64,000 nucleotides of DNA from Flagellimonas pelagia (GTDB lineage: Bacteria; Bacteroidota; Bacteroidia; Flavobacteriales; Flavobacteriaceae): NCBI RefSeq assembly GCF_003584135.1, contig NZ_QXFI01000036.1:62001-126000 (forward strand), in the 5' to 3' direction. Numbering within the stretch: the first letter of the stretch is position 1; each line of letters opens with the position of its first letter. The notes beneath the pieces are model-generated. The model saw only the letters and a program-made list of their open reading frames with translations. It was not told the DNA's origin and ran no database searches. Of the stretch, positions 8,611 to 17,186 are shown piece after piece. The position numbers and the translations under genes were made by a program.

Positions 8611-8672
8611 TGTCATTTCGAACGAATGTGAGAAATCTGGATTTCTCAGTCGCAAACTCCTTCGAAATGACA
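8611..8672. repeat. Nested palindromic intergenic element (MITE/REP-like)
   Basis: Perfect 12-bp inverted repeats TGTCATTTCGAA (8611-8622) and TTCGAAATGACA (8661-8672) enclose a second hairpin, GAGAAAT (8630-8636) with ATTTCTC (8641-8647). The element lies between the radical SAM gene and its TIGR03915 partner and has no coding capacity. Elements with TGTCATTTCGA ends recur between genes in many Flavobacteriaceae (recollection, not searched here). It could form a cruciform or a double stem-loop in the mRNA joining the two genes. Confidence 0.7.
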
Positions 8673-8695
8673 TCAAAAACTAAAACACAAGCGTT

Positions 8696-9472
8696 ATGAA
8701 TGCTTCAACAACCTTAATTTACGACGGCAGCTTCAACGGCTTTCTTACGGCCGTATTTGTTGCTTTTGATGAAAAGATACCCGTGGCCGACATCCAAAAG
8801 AACGGTCGTTGCCAAAATGGGCTTTTTTCTGAAACGGAGACCATTTTTACCCATGTGGAAAAGGCCAAGCGCGTTTGGAACGGAATCCGAAATAAGAGCC
8901 ACAATGCCATTTCCAGTGTGTATTTTGCTTTTTTAAGCGAAACCGAAGGCGTGGAAATGCTGTTATTTGATTACATCCAAAAATTGATGCGGACCCAAAA
9001 CGGCAAGTATCTGGATTATTCGGACAGTACCGTTTTGCACATCAGCCAATTGGCCAGAAAGGTGGGGCGTGAAAAACACCGCATGGAAGCTTTTGTTCGG
9101 TTCCAGTTGACCAAGGACAATATCTATTTTGCCAACATTGAACCCGATTTTGATGTGCTACCCCTTATTTCCAAGCATTTTCGGGACCGTTACGCAGACC
9201 AGCAATGGTTGATTTATGATGTAAAGCGCAAGTACGGTATCTATTACAACTTGGACCATGTGGAAATGGTGTCCTTGAACCTAAAGGACATCCACCATAA
9301 CAAGATCCATAAAAGTGATGCTTTTGCCAACGGGGAATACGAGTACCAGACCTTGTGGAACGATTATTTTAAAAGTACGGGCATTCTATCCCGGATCAAC
9401 CCCAAATTGCATACGCAACATGTACCCAAACGCTATTGGAAGTATTTGAGTGAGAAAAAGGAGGCGGTTTAG
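8696..9472 (+). CDS. TIGR03915/DUF4130 family putative DNA repair protein
   Basis: The 258-residue protein starts STLIYDGSFNGFLTAVFVAFD, the family signature, and has basic and aromatic segments in the second half (YGIYYNLDHVEMV, the terminal PKRYWKYLSEKKEA). It has no recognised catalytic motif. Family members accompany the radical SAM protein encoded upstream, and the two are thought to act together on DNA. The 112-base gap between the two genes is filled by repeats, so it may have its own promoter or rely on read-through. Function beyond the genetic link is unknown. Confidence 0.85.
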   Translation: MNASTTLIYDGSFNGFLTAVFVAFDEKIPVADIQKNGRCQNGLFSETETIFTHVEKAKRVWNGIRNKSHNAISSVYFAFLSETEGVEMLLFDYIQKLMRTQNGKYLDYSDSTVLHISQLARKVGREKHRMEAFVRFQLTKDNIYFANIEPDFDVLPLISKHFRDRYADQQWLIYDVKRKYGIYYNLDHVEMVSLNLKDIHHNKIHKSDAFANGEYEYQTLWNDYFKSTGILSRINPKLHTQHVPKRYWKYLSEKKEAV

Positions 9473-9581
9473 AAATTCCATATGCATTAAAAAACACAAA
9501 TCATTCTTTGTAGGAAAAAAGGCATTTTTATTATTATTGTAATGAGCATTCCCCAAATAACACTACAACAACCATTTAATT

Positions 9582-10427
9582 ATGAATGAATTTGGGGGTA
9601 ATTGGACTGATGCAAAAATTGAAATATTGGTTGAGTATGCAAAAGCATACTTAACTATAATGAATAAATATGCTGATAGATTTGGCTGGAATCTTCTCTA
9701 TTTTGATGGTTTTGCGGGAAGTGGATCCATAACAAAAGGAAATGATGAGAATAAAAAAGTAATTCTTGGCGCTGCAAAGCGTATTTTAGAAATAGATGAA
9801 CCTCGTTCCTTTGATGAATACTACTTCGTGGAAAAGGACACCCATAATGCCCAAGAATTAAAAAGTTCAATCTCTTCAACAAATAAAAAAGTTTATGTTG
9901 TTAATGAAGATTGTAATGCTAAAATCCATTCCATGGGTCAGTTTTTAAAATCTTCGAAAGGAAAGAATCGTAAAGTTTTGGCCTATATTGATCCATGTGG
10001 CATGCAATTAAATTGGAATTCTCTTACTTCTTTAAAAGAATCAAATGTGGATGCATGGATATTGGTTCCGACCGGAATGGGTGTTAATAGGCTGCTAAAA
10101 AAAGATGGTAAAATTTCTGAGGCCTGGATTGAAAAACTGGAAACTTTTCTTGGTATGAGTAGGACAGATATTTTGAGTAATTTCTATAATCAAAGTGAAG
10201 TGATTACCCTATTTGGTGAAGAAAAAGTTACAACGAAAACAGAAAAGGCAGTTGAGAAATCAGCGGAAATATATAAGAATAGGTTAAATGAGTTATTTAA
10301 ACATGTAACCGAACCATATATATTGAAGAATAGTTCGAATTCCATAATGTTTCATTTCTTTATGGTTTCAAACAATAGAAACGCAGTGAAAATTGCAAAT
10401 CAAATAATAAATAAGTACAATAATTAA
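9582..10427 (+). CDS. tcmP: Three-Cys-motif partner protein TcmP
   Basis: The 281-residue protein has a Rossmann-like nucleotide-binding start (LLYFDGFAGSGSITKG) and a later AYIDPCGMQLNW, which looks like the D-P-x-G segment of SAM-dependent methyltransferases. Both are hallmarks of TcmP. Family members are named for co-occurrence with a protein that has a three-cysteine radical SAM-like motif, encoded here three bases downstream. The coding sequence is visibly richer in A/T than its neighbours and uses different codons, suggesting horizontal acquisition. What the pair modifies is not established to my knowledge. A possible -7 box, TATTATTG, lies shortly upstream near 9530-9540. Confidence 0.83.
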   Translation: MNEFGGNWTDAKIEILVEYAKAYLTIMNKYADRFGWNLLYFDGFAGSGSITKGNDENKKVILGAAKRILEIDEPRSFDEYYFVEKDTHNAQELKSSISSTNKKVYVVNEDCNAKIHSMGQFLKSSKGKNRKVLAYIDPCGMQLNWNSLTSLKESNVDAWILVPTGMGVNRLLKKDGKISEAWIEKLETFLGMSRTDILSNFYNQSEVITLFGEEKVTTKTEKAVEKSAEIYKNRLNELFKHVTEPYILKNSSNSIMFHFFMVSNNRNAVKIANQIINKYNN

Positions 10428-10430
10428 TAT

Positions 10431-11150
10431 ATGGCCCAATCAAGTATCGAATGGACAGAAATGACATGGAACCCAACAACTGGTTGCACTAAAATCAGTC
10501 AGGGTTGTAAGTTCTGCTATGCTGAAGTAATGTCCAAAAGGCTTCAAGCCATGGGAATAGAAAAATATAAGGATAATTTTAAAGTGCGGATCCATGAATC
10601 GGAATTGAGTACTCCGTACTCATGGAAAAAACCAAAAATGGTTTTTGTAAACTCGATGAGCGATTTGTTCCACCCAGAAGTTCCTTTTTTCTTTATCCAA
10701 AAGGTTTTTGAAGTCATGAACGATAATCAACAACACATTTTTCAAGTTTTAACTAAAAGACATGACCGATTGTTGGAGTTACATGATAAACTCAATTGGA
10801 CTCCAAATATATGGATGGGAGTGTCTGTTGAAAATCAAGAAGTTGAGTATCGCATTGATTATCTCAGAAAAACCAATGCGAAGGTTAAATTTCTATCCCT
10901 AGAACCCTTAATTGGACCTCTTCCTAATTTAAATCTCAAAGAGATTAGCTGGGTAATCGTTGGAGGCGAAAGCGGTAGGAAACCCAGGCCCATTAAAGTT
11001 GAATGGGTAAAAGACATAAAAAACCAATGTGAAAAAGTAAATGTTGCTTTCTTTTTCAAACAATGGGGCGGCACAAATAAGAAAAAAAGTGGTCGTTTAC
11101 TTAACGGTCGAACATATGACCAAATGCCAAACTACAGGTTAATCGCTTAG
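10431..11150 (+). CDS. DUF5131 (phage Gp37/Gp68-like) three-cysteine radical SAM-like protein
   Basis: The 239-residue protein begins with an N-terminal SIEWTEMTWNPTTGC and holds the cysteine cluster CTKISQGCKFCYAE. The spacing is C-x6-C-x2-C, unlike the canonical C-x3-C-x2-C. VFVNSMSDLFHPEVP, FQVLTKRHDRL, WMGVSVEN, FLSLEPLIGPLP, WVIVGGESGRKPRP and FFFKQWGG are the family's ordered motifs, laid out on a TIM-barrel-like scaffold. It forms a two-gene unit with tcmP. Members occur in phages and genomic islands, so this is likely an acquired module. The reaction is unknown; a radical SAM or ferredoxin-type cluster is inferred from the cysteines. Confidence 0.82.
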   Translation: MAQSSIEWTEMTWNPTTGCTKISQGCKFCYAEVMSKRLQAMGIEKYKDNFKVRIHESELSTPYSWKKPKMVFVNSMSDLFHPEVPFFFIQKVFEVMNDNQQHIFQVLTKRHDRLLELHDKLNWTPNIWMGVSVENQEVEYRIDYLRKTNAKVKFLSLEPLIGPLPNLNLKEISWVIVGGESGRKPRPIKVEWVKDIKNQCEKVNVAFFFKQWGGTNKKKSGRLLNGRTYDQMPNYRLIA

Positions 11151-11675
11151 CTACTTACTTTTCTCCCCCACAAAATAATCGCTCTTGCTTTTAAAAAGTA
11201 CATTAAAACTGGTCAAGCTGCCATAAATACGGGTAATGTATTGCTGTAGGTCAATTTTTTCCTGATCGTCCAGATTGTTGCTGCTGTTGATCTTTTGTTC
11301 CATCACTCGGATACGGTCGCGCACCATCACAATCTTATGGAAAAAGGTTTCGATGGGCATTTCCTTGTTCTGGGTGGCATCCCCGGGATCCAAAATCAGT
11401 TTGCCGCCTTTCCATTTATCGGCAATGGCCACTTTTTTATGGGTATCGCTCCATTTTTCCAAAATCTGCACCAAGGAACGCTCAATATCAAAAAAGCTCA
11501 CGGAATCCACCTCGTCCTCTACCCCTTCGATGACTTCAAATTCGGAGTCCAGGTCAATGGTCTCCAATCCGTTTTCCAAAAAAGTGACCCAATAATGCTT
11601 TGATGATACGTTCGTTACCACACCTTTACCGTATTCGGGGTGGTCAATACGGGAGCCGATGCCCAATAGTTTCAT
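11151..11675 (-). CDS. Conserved protein with N-terminal PcrA-tail-like domain
   Basis: The 174-residue protein is not assigned to a named family. Residues 5-50 (GIGSRIDHPEYGKGVVTNVSSK and on to a conserved F-x-NG) follow the same pattern as the Tudor-like C-terminus of the UvrD/PcrA helicase in this window (G-x2-V-x-H-x2-[YF]-G-x-G-x-V). The rest is helical (RSLVQILEKWSDTHKKVAIADKW, IVMVRDRIRVMEQKI, DLQQYITRIYGSL) and probably an oligomerisation or protein-binding region. It ends directly against the DUF5131 stop codon. A role with RNA polymerase or repair proteins is a guess from the Tudor-like resemblance. Confidence 0.6.
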   Translation of the reverse strand: MKLLGIGSRIDHPEYGKGVVTNVSSKHYWVTFLENGLETIDLDSEFEVIEGVEDEVDSVSFFDIERSLVQILEKWSDTHKKVAIADKWKGGKLILDPGDATQNKEMPIETFFHKIVMVRDRIRVMEQKINSSNNLDDQEKIDLQQYITRIYGSLTSFNVLFKSKSDYFVGEKSK

Positions 11676-11757
11676 AAATCTGGTTTTTATCGACCGTAAA
11701 TTTAGAATTTTTACAACTTTACCCTACATTCGTTCATGCTTTTATAAGCCATCTTAC

Positions 11758-13506
11758 ATGGAACCACAAAAATTAAGGGTAAAACTCGGAGAGTTGGCCT
11801 CTACATCCATCAGTGGTAACGACATCAGTTCTTCTTGTCTGTACGTATCCGCGTTGGCGGTGTTGCATGCCGGTCAATACGCTTGGATTTCCCTGTTGAT
11901 CGTAGGGGTCGTCCTGTTTCTGTTCAGAAAAATTTATGGTGAAGTGGTCGGGGCCCTTCCCATGAACGGTGGGGCCTACAACGCCCTCTTGAACACCACT
12001 AGCAAGGGAATGGCGTCCTTGGCCGCCTCTTTGACCTTGTTGTCGTATATGGCCACCGCGGTGATTTCCGCCAATGAGGCCATGGCCTATCTAGGTACCT
12101 TGGTCCCCCAACTCCCCATTATTTTGGCGACCATTGTACTATTGGCCATTTTTATGGGATTAGTGATCATAGGGATTGGGGAATCCTCCAAAGTAGCCAT
12201 TGCTATTTTCATCTTCCACTTGTCGTCGTTGATCTTATTGTCATCATTTGCCGGAATGTACCTTTTTGAACACGGCCTAAAAGTATTCACGGACAACAAT
12301 GCCTTGCCCGTAAAACACGGAGCGCTCCCCATGGCCCTATTCTTTGGTTTTTCTGCTGCCATGTTGGGGATCAGTGGATTTGAAAGTTCGGCCAACTTTG
12401 TGGAAGAACAGAAAAAAGGCGTTTTCCCCAAAACCTTGCGCAACATGTGGGTGGTGGTGACCATTTTCAACCCGTTGATTGCGTTCTTGGCCTTGGCCGT
12501 ATTGCCTATTTCCGAAATAGAACACAACCGTGAAGCCTTACTTTCCATTATGGGGAATCAAGCAAGCGGCCCATGGTTGTCCACTTTGGTTTCCGTAGAT
12601 GCGGTGTTGGTGCTCAGTGGTGCGGTGCTTACTTCCTTTGTGGGTGTTTCAGGGCTTGTGGAACGGATTACCTTGGATAGAATCCTTCCCCCATTTCTTT
12701 TAAAGCGAAACAAAAAAGGGAGCACCTATCGGATTGCCATTTTCTTTTTCTTGCTGTGTGTCTCCATATTGCTGATCACCGAAGGGAATCTAGAAGCCTT
12801 GGCAGGGGTCTACACCATTGCCTTTTTGTCCGTGATGGCCTTGTTCGGAATCGGGAACATTTTGTTGAAAGTTCGTCGTAAAAATCTACCACGACCTGAA
12901 CGTTCAGGTTGGCTATCCTTGTTGGTTGCCATTGTAGCGGTTATTGTGGCTTTAGCCGGAAACATTATCCTTAACCCGGATTATTTGGCCGTGTTCATGG
13001 AATATTTCATCCCTACCATTGCGGTGGTCATGGTAATGTTGAACCGAACCGCGTTGCTCAAATTACTTTTACGATTGATTCGTTACTTTCTGGATCCTAT
13101 CAATCGTTTTTTGGTACGGTCCTACAAAGGCATCAACCAGACCATCAACAGAATCAACGATCAGGAATTCGTGTATTTCACAAAAAAAGATGATGTGGCC
13201 CTATTGAACAAGGTTTTATTGTACATCCGCAACAACGAGCACACCCGAAAACTCAAGATTGTGTCCGTTTTTCCCGAAGGGGAGCAGGCCACCAAAAGTT
13301 TTGTGGCCGACCTTGATGTGCTGGATAGGGAATACCCCGAAATCAAAATAGAATACATCCAATTGCACGGAAAATTCACACCACAACTGATTAAAAAACT
13401 ATCGGTGGAATGGAACATCCCCATCAATTTCATGTTTATTGGAAGTCCAAGTGATAAATTCCCCTACCCCTTGCAGGAACTGGGGGGCGTACGGTTGATC
13501 ATTTGA
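11758..13506 (+). CDS. APC-family amino acid permease with C-terminal cytoplasmic domain
   Basis: Starting at the ATG at 11758 (MEPQKLRVKL) the protein has 582 residues; the longer frame would overlap the divergent gene and lacks conservation-like sequence. About twelve hydrophobic segments fill residues 15-450. TSISGNDISSSCLYV and EVVGALPMNGGAYNALLNTTS match the first transmembrane region and following loop of APC transporters. After the membrane part, residues 480-582 form a soluble domain with UspA-like strand and helix alternation. The substrate is probably an amino acid, but which one cannot be read. No clear promoter was found in the 80 bases between it and the divergent gene. Confidence 0.83.
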   Translation: MEPQKLRVKLGELASTSISGNDISSSCLYVSALAVLHAGQYAWISLLIVGVVLFLFRKIYGEVVGALPMNGGAYNALLNTTSKGMASLAASLTLLSYMATAVISANEAMAYLGTLVPQLPIILATIVLLAIFMGLVIIGIGESSKVAIAIFIFHLSSLILLSSFAGMYLFEHGLKVFTDNNALPVKHGALPMALFFGFSAAMLGISGFESSANFVEEQKKGVFPKTLRNMWVVVTIFNPLIAFLALAVLPISEIEHNREALLSIMGNQASGPWLSTLVSVDAVLVLSGAVLTSFVGVSGLVERITLDRILPPFLLKRNKKGSTYRIAIFFFLLCVSILLITEGNLEALAGVYTIAFLSVMALFGIGNILLKVRRKNLPRPERSGWLSLLVAIVAVIVALAGNIILNPDYLAVFMEYFIPTIAVVMVMLNRTALLKLLLRLIRYFLDPINRFLVRSYKGINQTINRINDQEFVYFTKKDDVALLNKVLLYIRNNEHTRKLKIVSVFPEGEQATKSFVADLDVLDREYPEIKIEYIQLHGKFTPQLIKKLSVEWNIPINFMFIGSPSDKFPYPLQELGGVRLII

Positions 13507-13586
13507 TTGAAAAAACAACTATTTAGACGCTTTCTATAAACTAATAACGAAAAGCAAACCTCCTTCTTTTTTACGTGCCAAATCGC

Positions 13587-13594
13587 TACTTTTG
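13587..13594 (+). promoter_or_regulatory. Putative -7 box of uvrA
   Basis: TACTTTTG matches TAnnTTTG exactly and would place the start of transcription only about ten bases before the uvrA ATG. The -33 region is only T-rich. Confidence 0.45.
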
Positions 13595-13611
13595 AAGCTT
13601 TGCTATGATTT

Positions 13612-16473
13612 ATGGTCAACTACGAAGAACATATTGAGGTCAAGGGTGCCCGGGTACACAACCTGAAAAATATTGATGTCACCATTCCACGCGAAAAACT
13701 CGTAGTAATCACTGGACTTTCGGGCAGTGGAAAATCATCGTTGGCGTTTGACACTATCTATGCAGAAGGCCAACGACGCTATATTGAAACTTTTTCTGCC
13801 TACGCTCGTCAATTTTTGGGTGGCTTGGAACGACCCGATGTGGACAAGATCGATGGACTTTCCCCTGTGATTGCCATTGAACAGAAAACCACCTCCAAAT
13901 CCCCAAGGTCTACCGTAGGCACCATTACCGAGGTATACGATTTTCTGCGTTTGTTGTTTGCCCGTGCCGGGGATGCCTACAGTTACAACACGGGAGAAAA
14001 GATGGTCAGCTACAGCGATGAGCAGATCAAGGATTTGATCATCTCCTCGTACCTCGACAAGAAAATCAACGTATTAGCTCCCGTGATCAAATCCAGAAAA
14101 GGGCATTATCGCGAGCTTTTCGAGCAAATTGCCAAGCAAGGTTTCGTAAAAGTGAGGGTCGATGGTGAGATCATGGACATCACCAAGGGTATGAAAGTCG
14201 ACCGTTACAAGACCCACGATATTGAAATTGTCATCGACCGTTTAAAAGTTTCCGATACGGAGGATTTCCATAAACGCCTGGCTGAAACGATCAATACCGC
14301 CATGTACAGTGGCGACAATGTGTTGATGGTACTGGAGGAAGGGGAAACCGTTCCCAGATATTTCAGTAGGGATCTCATGTGTCCTTCCACGGGTATCTCC
14401 TATCCTACCCCGGAACCGAACACTTTTTCGTTCAACTCCCCAAAAGGCATGTGCCCCGAGTGCAGCGGACTGGGGCATGTGTACGAAGTGAACGAGCAAA
14501 AAATCATTCCCAACAAAAAACTATCCATAAAAGCCGGAGGATTGGCCCCATTGGGCGAATACAAAAAATCTTGGGCCTTCAAGCAGCTCGAAACCATTGC
14601 ACAGCGGTATAATTTTGACCTTTCGGACGCCATTGAAAAGATTCCCGAGGAAGCCATGGACGTTATTTTGAACGGCGGTAAGGAAAGCTTTGAGGTCGAC
14701 TCCAAATCCTTAGGGGTCAAACGACAATATAAAATTGATTACGAGGGCATTTCCAATTTTATCCGGACCCAGTTTGAAGAAGCTAATTCCACTTCCATAA
14801 AACGATGGGCCAAGGATTATATGGATAAAGTGGACTGTCCAAGCTGCCATGGTGCCAGACTAAGGCAGGAGTCCCTTTATTTTAAAATCGGGGAAAAGAA
14901 CATTGCCGAGTTGGCCCATATGGACATCACCGAATTGGCCGAATTCTTCCAAAAATTAGAGGACACCTTGGAAGGTGATCAAAAAATCATAGCCGAGGAA
15001 ATCATCAAGGAAATCAAGGCACGCATTGGATTTCTGTTGGATGTAGGATTGGATTATCTCTCATTGGGTAGAAGCTCCAAATCCCTTTCCGGAGGTGAGG
15101 CCCAGCGCATCCGATTGGCGACCCAGATAGGTTCACAATTGGTTGGGGTACTTTATATTTTGGATGAACCCAGTATCGGTTTGCACCAAAGGGACAATGA
15201 ACGCTTGATCCATTCTTTGGAATCGCTTCGGGATATTGGCAATTCGGTTATTGTGGTAGAACACGATCGGGATATGATCGAACGTGCAGACCACGTCATC
15301 GACATAGGTCCAAGGGCGGGTAAACATGGTGGAGAGATCATTTCCGAGGGCAGTCCACAGGAATTGAAGGACCATCATACCCTGACCGCACAATACATTA
15401 CCGGGGAATTGGAAATCCCTGTTCCAAGTGAAAGAAGAAAGGGAACCGGGAAAAAAATTGTGCTTTCGGGATGTACGGGCAATAATTTGAAAGATGTAAC
15501 CGTAGAATTCCCTTTGGGAAAACTTATCGGGGTTACGGGTGTATCGGGAAGTGGCAAATCTACTTTGGTGAACGAGACCCTTTACCCCATCATGAACGCA
15601 CATTACTTCAATGGGGTCAAAAAACCCATGCCCTACAAAAAAATAAAAGGGTTGGAGCATATCGATAAGGTCATCGACATTAACCAATCCCCTATCGGAA
15701 GAACACCTCGATCCAACCCAGCCACCTACACAGGCGTTTTTAGTGAGATCCGTACATTGTTTGCCAAAACCACCGAGGCAACAATACGCGGATACAAACC
15801 GGGACGTTTCAGTTTCAATGTGGCGGGGGGTAGATGCGAGACCTGTCAAGGAGGTGGTCTTAAAGTCATCGAAATGAACTTTTTGCCGGATGTGTATGTA
15901 GAATGCGAGACCTGCAACGGCAAGCGTTTCAACCGAGAAACCTTGGAAATCCGGTATAAGGGCAAATCCATTGCCGATGTGCTGGAAATGACCATCAACG
16001 AAGCAGTCGATTTCTTTGAAAACATTCCCAAGATCCACCGTAAATTGAAAACAATAAAAGATGTGGGATTGGGTTATATATCATTGGGGCAACAGTCCAC
16101 TACCCTTTCCGGGGGCGAGGCGCAACGGGTGAAATTGGCCACTGAGCTATCCAAGCGCGATACCGGAAATACATTTTACATCCTCGACGAACCGACTACC
16201 GGCCTGCACTTTGAAGATATCAGGGTGTTGATGGAAGTGCTCGACCAATTAGTGGACAAGGGTAACACTATTTTGGTAATCGAACACAATATGGATGTGA
16301 TCAAAATGGTGGACCATATCATCGATATTGGATACGAAGGAGGCCGAGGGGGCGGTATGGTCGTGGCCACAGGTACTCCAGAGGAAGTGGCCAAGGACAA
16401 AAAAAGCTATACAGCAAAGTTCTTGAAAAAAGAACTGGAGAACACAAAACAAAAGATTGCACGGGCAGTTTAA
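13612..16473 (+). CDS. uvrA: Excinuclease ABC subunit UvrA
   Basis: The 953-residue protein is the damage-recognition ATPase of nucleotide excision repair, acting with UvrB and UvrC. Two ABC ATPase halves are visible: Walker [10 protein letters not shown] near the N-terminus with the first [17 protein letters not shown] signature and ILDEPSIGL, and GVSGSGKST with [17 protein letters not shown] and ILDEPTTGL in the second half. The zinc module CETCQGGG...CETCNGKR is intact. The first N-terminal zinc pair is not: Cys257-Pro-Ser-Thr260 faces Cys281-Pro-Glu-Cys284, so one ligand is Thr. The LOG-family gene follows after 12 bases and may be cotranscribed. Confidence 0.96.
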   Translation: MVNYEEHIEVKGARVHNLKNIDVTIPREKLVVITGLSGSGKSSLAFDTIYAEGQRRYIETFSAYARQFLGGLERPDVDKIDGLSPVIAIEQKTTSKSPRSTVGTITEVYDFLRLLFARAGDAYSYNTGEKMVSYSDEQIKDLIISSYLDKKINVLAPVIKSRKGHYRELFEQIAKQGFVKVRVDGEIMDITKGMKVDRYKTHDIEIVIDRLKVSDTEDFHKRLAETINTAMYSGDNVLMVLEEGETVPRYFSRDLMCPSTGISYPTPEPNTFSFNSPKGMCPECSGLGHVYEVNEQKIIPNKKLSIKAGGLAPLGEYKKSWAFKQLETIAQRYNFDLSDAIEKIPEEAMDVILNGGKESFEVDSKSLGVKRQYKIDYEGISNFIRTQFEEANSTSIKRWAKDYMDKVDCPSCHGARLRQESLYFKIGEKNIAELAHMDITELAEFFQKLEDTLEGDQKIIAEEIIKEIKARIGFLLDVGLDYLSLGRSSKSLSGGEAQRIRLATQIGSQLVGVLYILDEPSIGLHQRDNERLIHSLESLRDIGNSVIVVEHDRDMIERADHVIDIGPRAGKHGGEIISEGSPQELKDHHTLTAQYITGELEIPVPSERRKGTGKKIVLSGCTGNNLKDVTVEFPLGKLIGVTGVSGSGKSTLVNETLYPIMNAHYFNGVKKPMPYKKIKGLEHIDKVIDINQSPIGRTPRSNPATYTGVFSEIRTLFAKTTEATIRGYKPGRFSFNVAGGRCETCQGGGLKVIEMNFLPDVYVECETCNGKRFNRETLEIRYKGKSIADVLEMTINEAVDFFENIPKIHRKLKTIKDVGLGYISLGQQSTTLSGGEAQRVKLATELSKRDTGNTFYILDEPTTGLHFEDIRVLMEVLDQLVDKGNTILVIEHNMDVIKMVDHIIDIGYEGGRGGGMVVATGTPEEVAKDKKSYTAKFLKKELENTKQKIARAV

Positions 16474-16485
16474 AAAGATATCATT

Positions 16486-17178
16486 ATGCAAATGCGAAAA
16501 GAGCAGCATTCCAAAGGCTGGAACGAGATAAAGACCAATGATTCGTGGGCCATTTTCAAGATTATGGGCGAATTCGTCAATGGATTCGAAAAAATGAGCG
16601 TCATCGGCCCATGTGTTTCCATATTTGGATCGGCGCGGGTAAGACCGGGCAATAAGTATTATGATCTGGCGGTAAACATCTCCAAACGGATTTCCGAAGC
16701 CGGGTATGGAATCATCACCGGAGGTGGGCCCGGAATCATGGAAGCCGGGAACCGGGGTGCCAATCTTGCAGGAGGAACTTCAGTGGGATTGAACATCGAC
16801 CTTCCGTTCGAGCAACACGACAATCCCTACATCGATGACGACAAAAGCTTGGATTTTGATTATTTCTTTGTCCGAAAAGTCATGTTCGTGAAGTATTCAC
16901 AAGGATTTGTGGTCATGCCGGGAGGTTTTGGCACCTTGGATGAACTTTTTGAAGCGATTACCTTGATCCAAACCCATAAGATACACACGTTTCCCATTAT
17001 TTTGGTGGGCACGGATTTTTGGAAGGGCTTGATCGATTGGATCAAGAATACCATGCTTGAGGCCGGGAATATCAGTCCTAGGGATTTGGATCTCATCAAA
17101 CTGGTGGATACCGAAGATGAAGTGGTGGAAATCATAGATGCCTTTTACAAGGGCCGAACCCTTAGTCCCAACTTTTAA
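16486..17178 (+). CDS. LOG-family (TIGR00730) Rossmann-fold protein
   Basis: The 230-residue cytoplasmic protein carries the lysine-decarboxylase-like/LOG hallmark PGGFGTLDELFEAITLIQT (PGGxGTxxE), which binds a nucleotide 5'-monophosphate. ITGGGPGIMEAGNRGA and SVGLNIDLPFEQ are further family signatures. Characterised members hydrolyse nucleotide or cytokinin riboside 5'-monophosphates to base and ribose-5-phosphate; the physiological substrate in this group is not established. An alternative ATG two codons downstream (16492) is equally possible. It is sandwiched in a same-strand run with uvrA and the following outer-membrane protein gene. Confidence 0.85.
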   Translation: MQMRKEQHSKGWNEIKTNDSWAIFKIMGEFVNGFEKMSVIGPCVSIFGSARVRPGNKYYDLAVNISKRISEAGYGIITGGGPGIMEAGNRGANLAGGTSVGLNIDLPFEQHDNPYIDDDKSLDFDYFFVRKVMFVKYSQGFVVMPGGFGTLDELFEAITLIQTHKIHTFPIILVGTDFWKGLIDWIKNTMLEAGNISPRDLDLIKLVDTEDEVVEIIDAFYKGRTLSPNF

Positions 17179-17186
17179 TCCTTTCC

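Noticed and set aside
15133..16038. Long open frame (about 300 codons) antisense to uvrA
   Set aside because: It mirrors the codon pattern of uvrA, whose domains are intact, and the translation shows no family motif.
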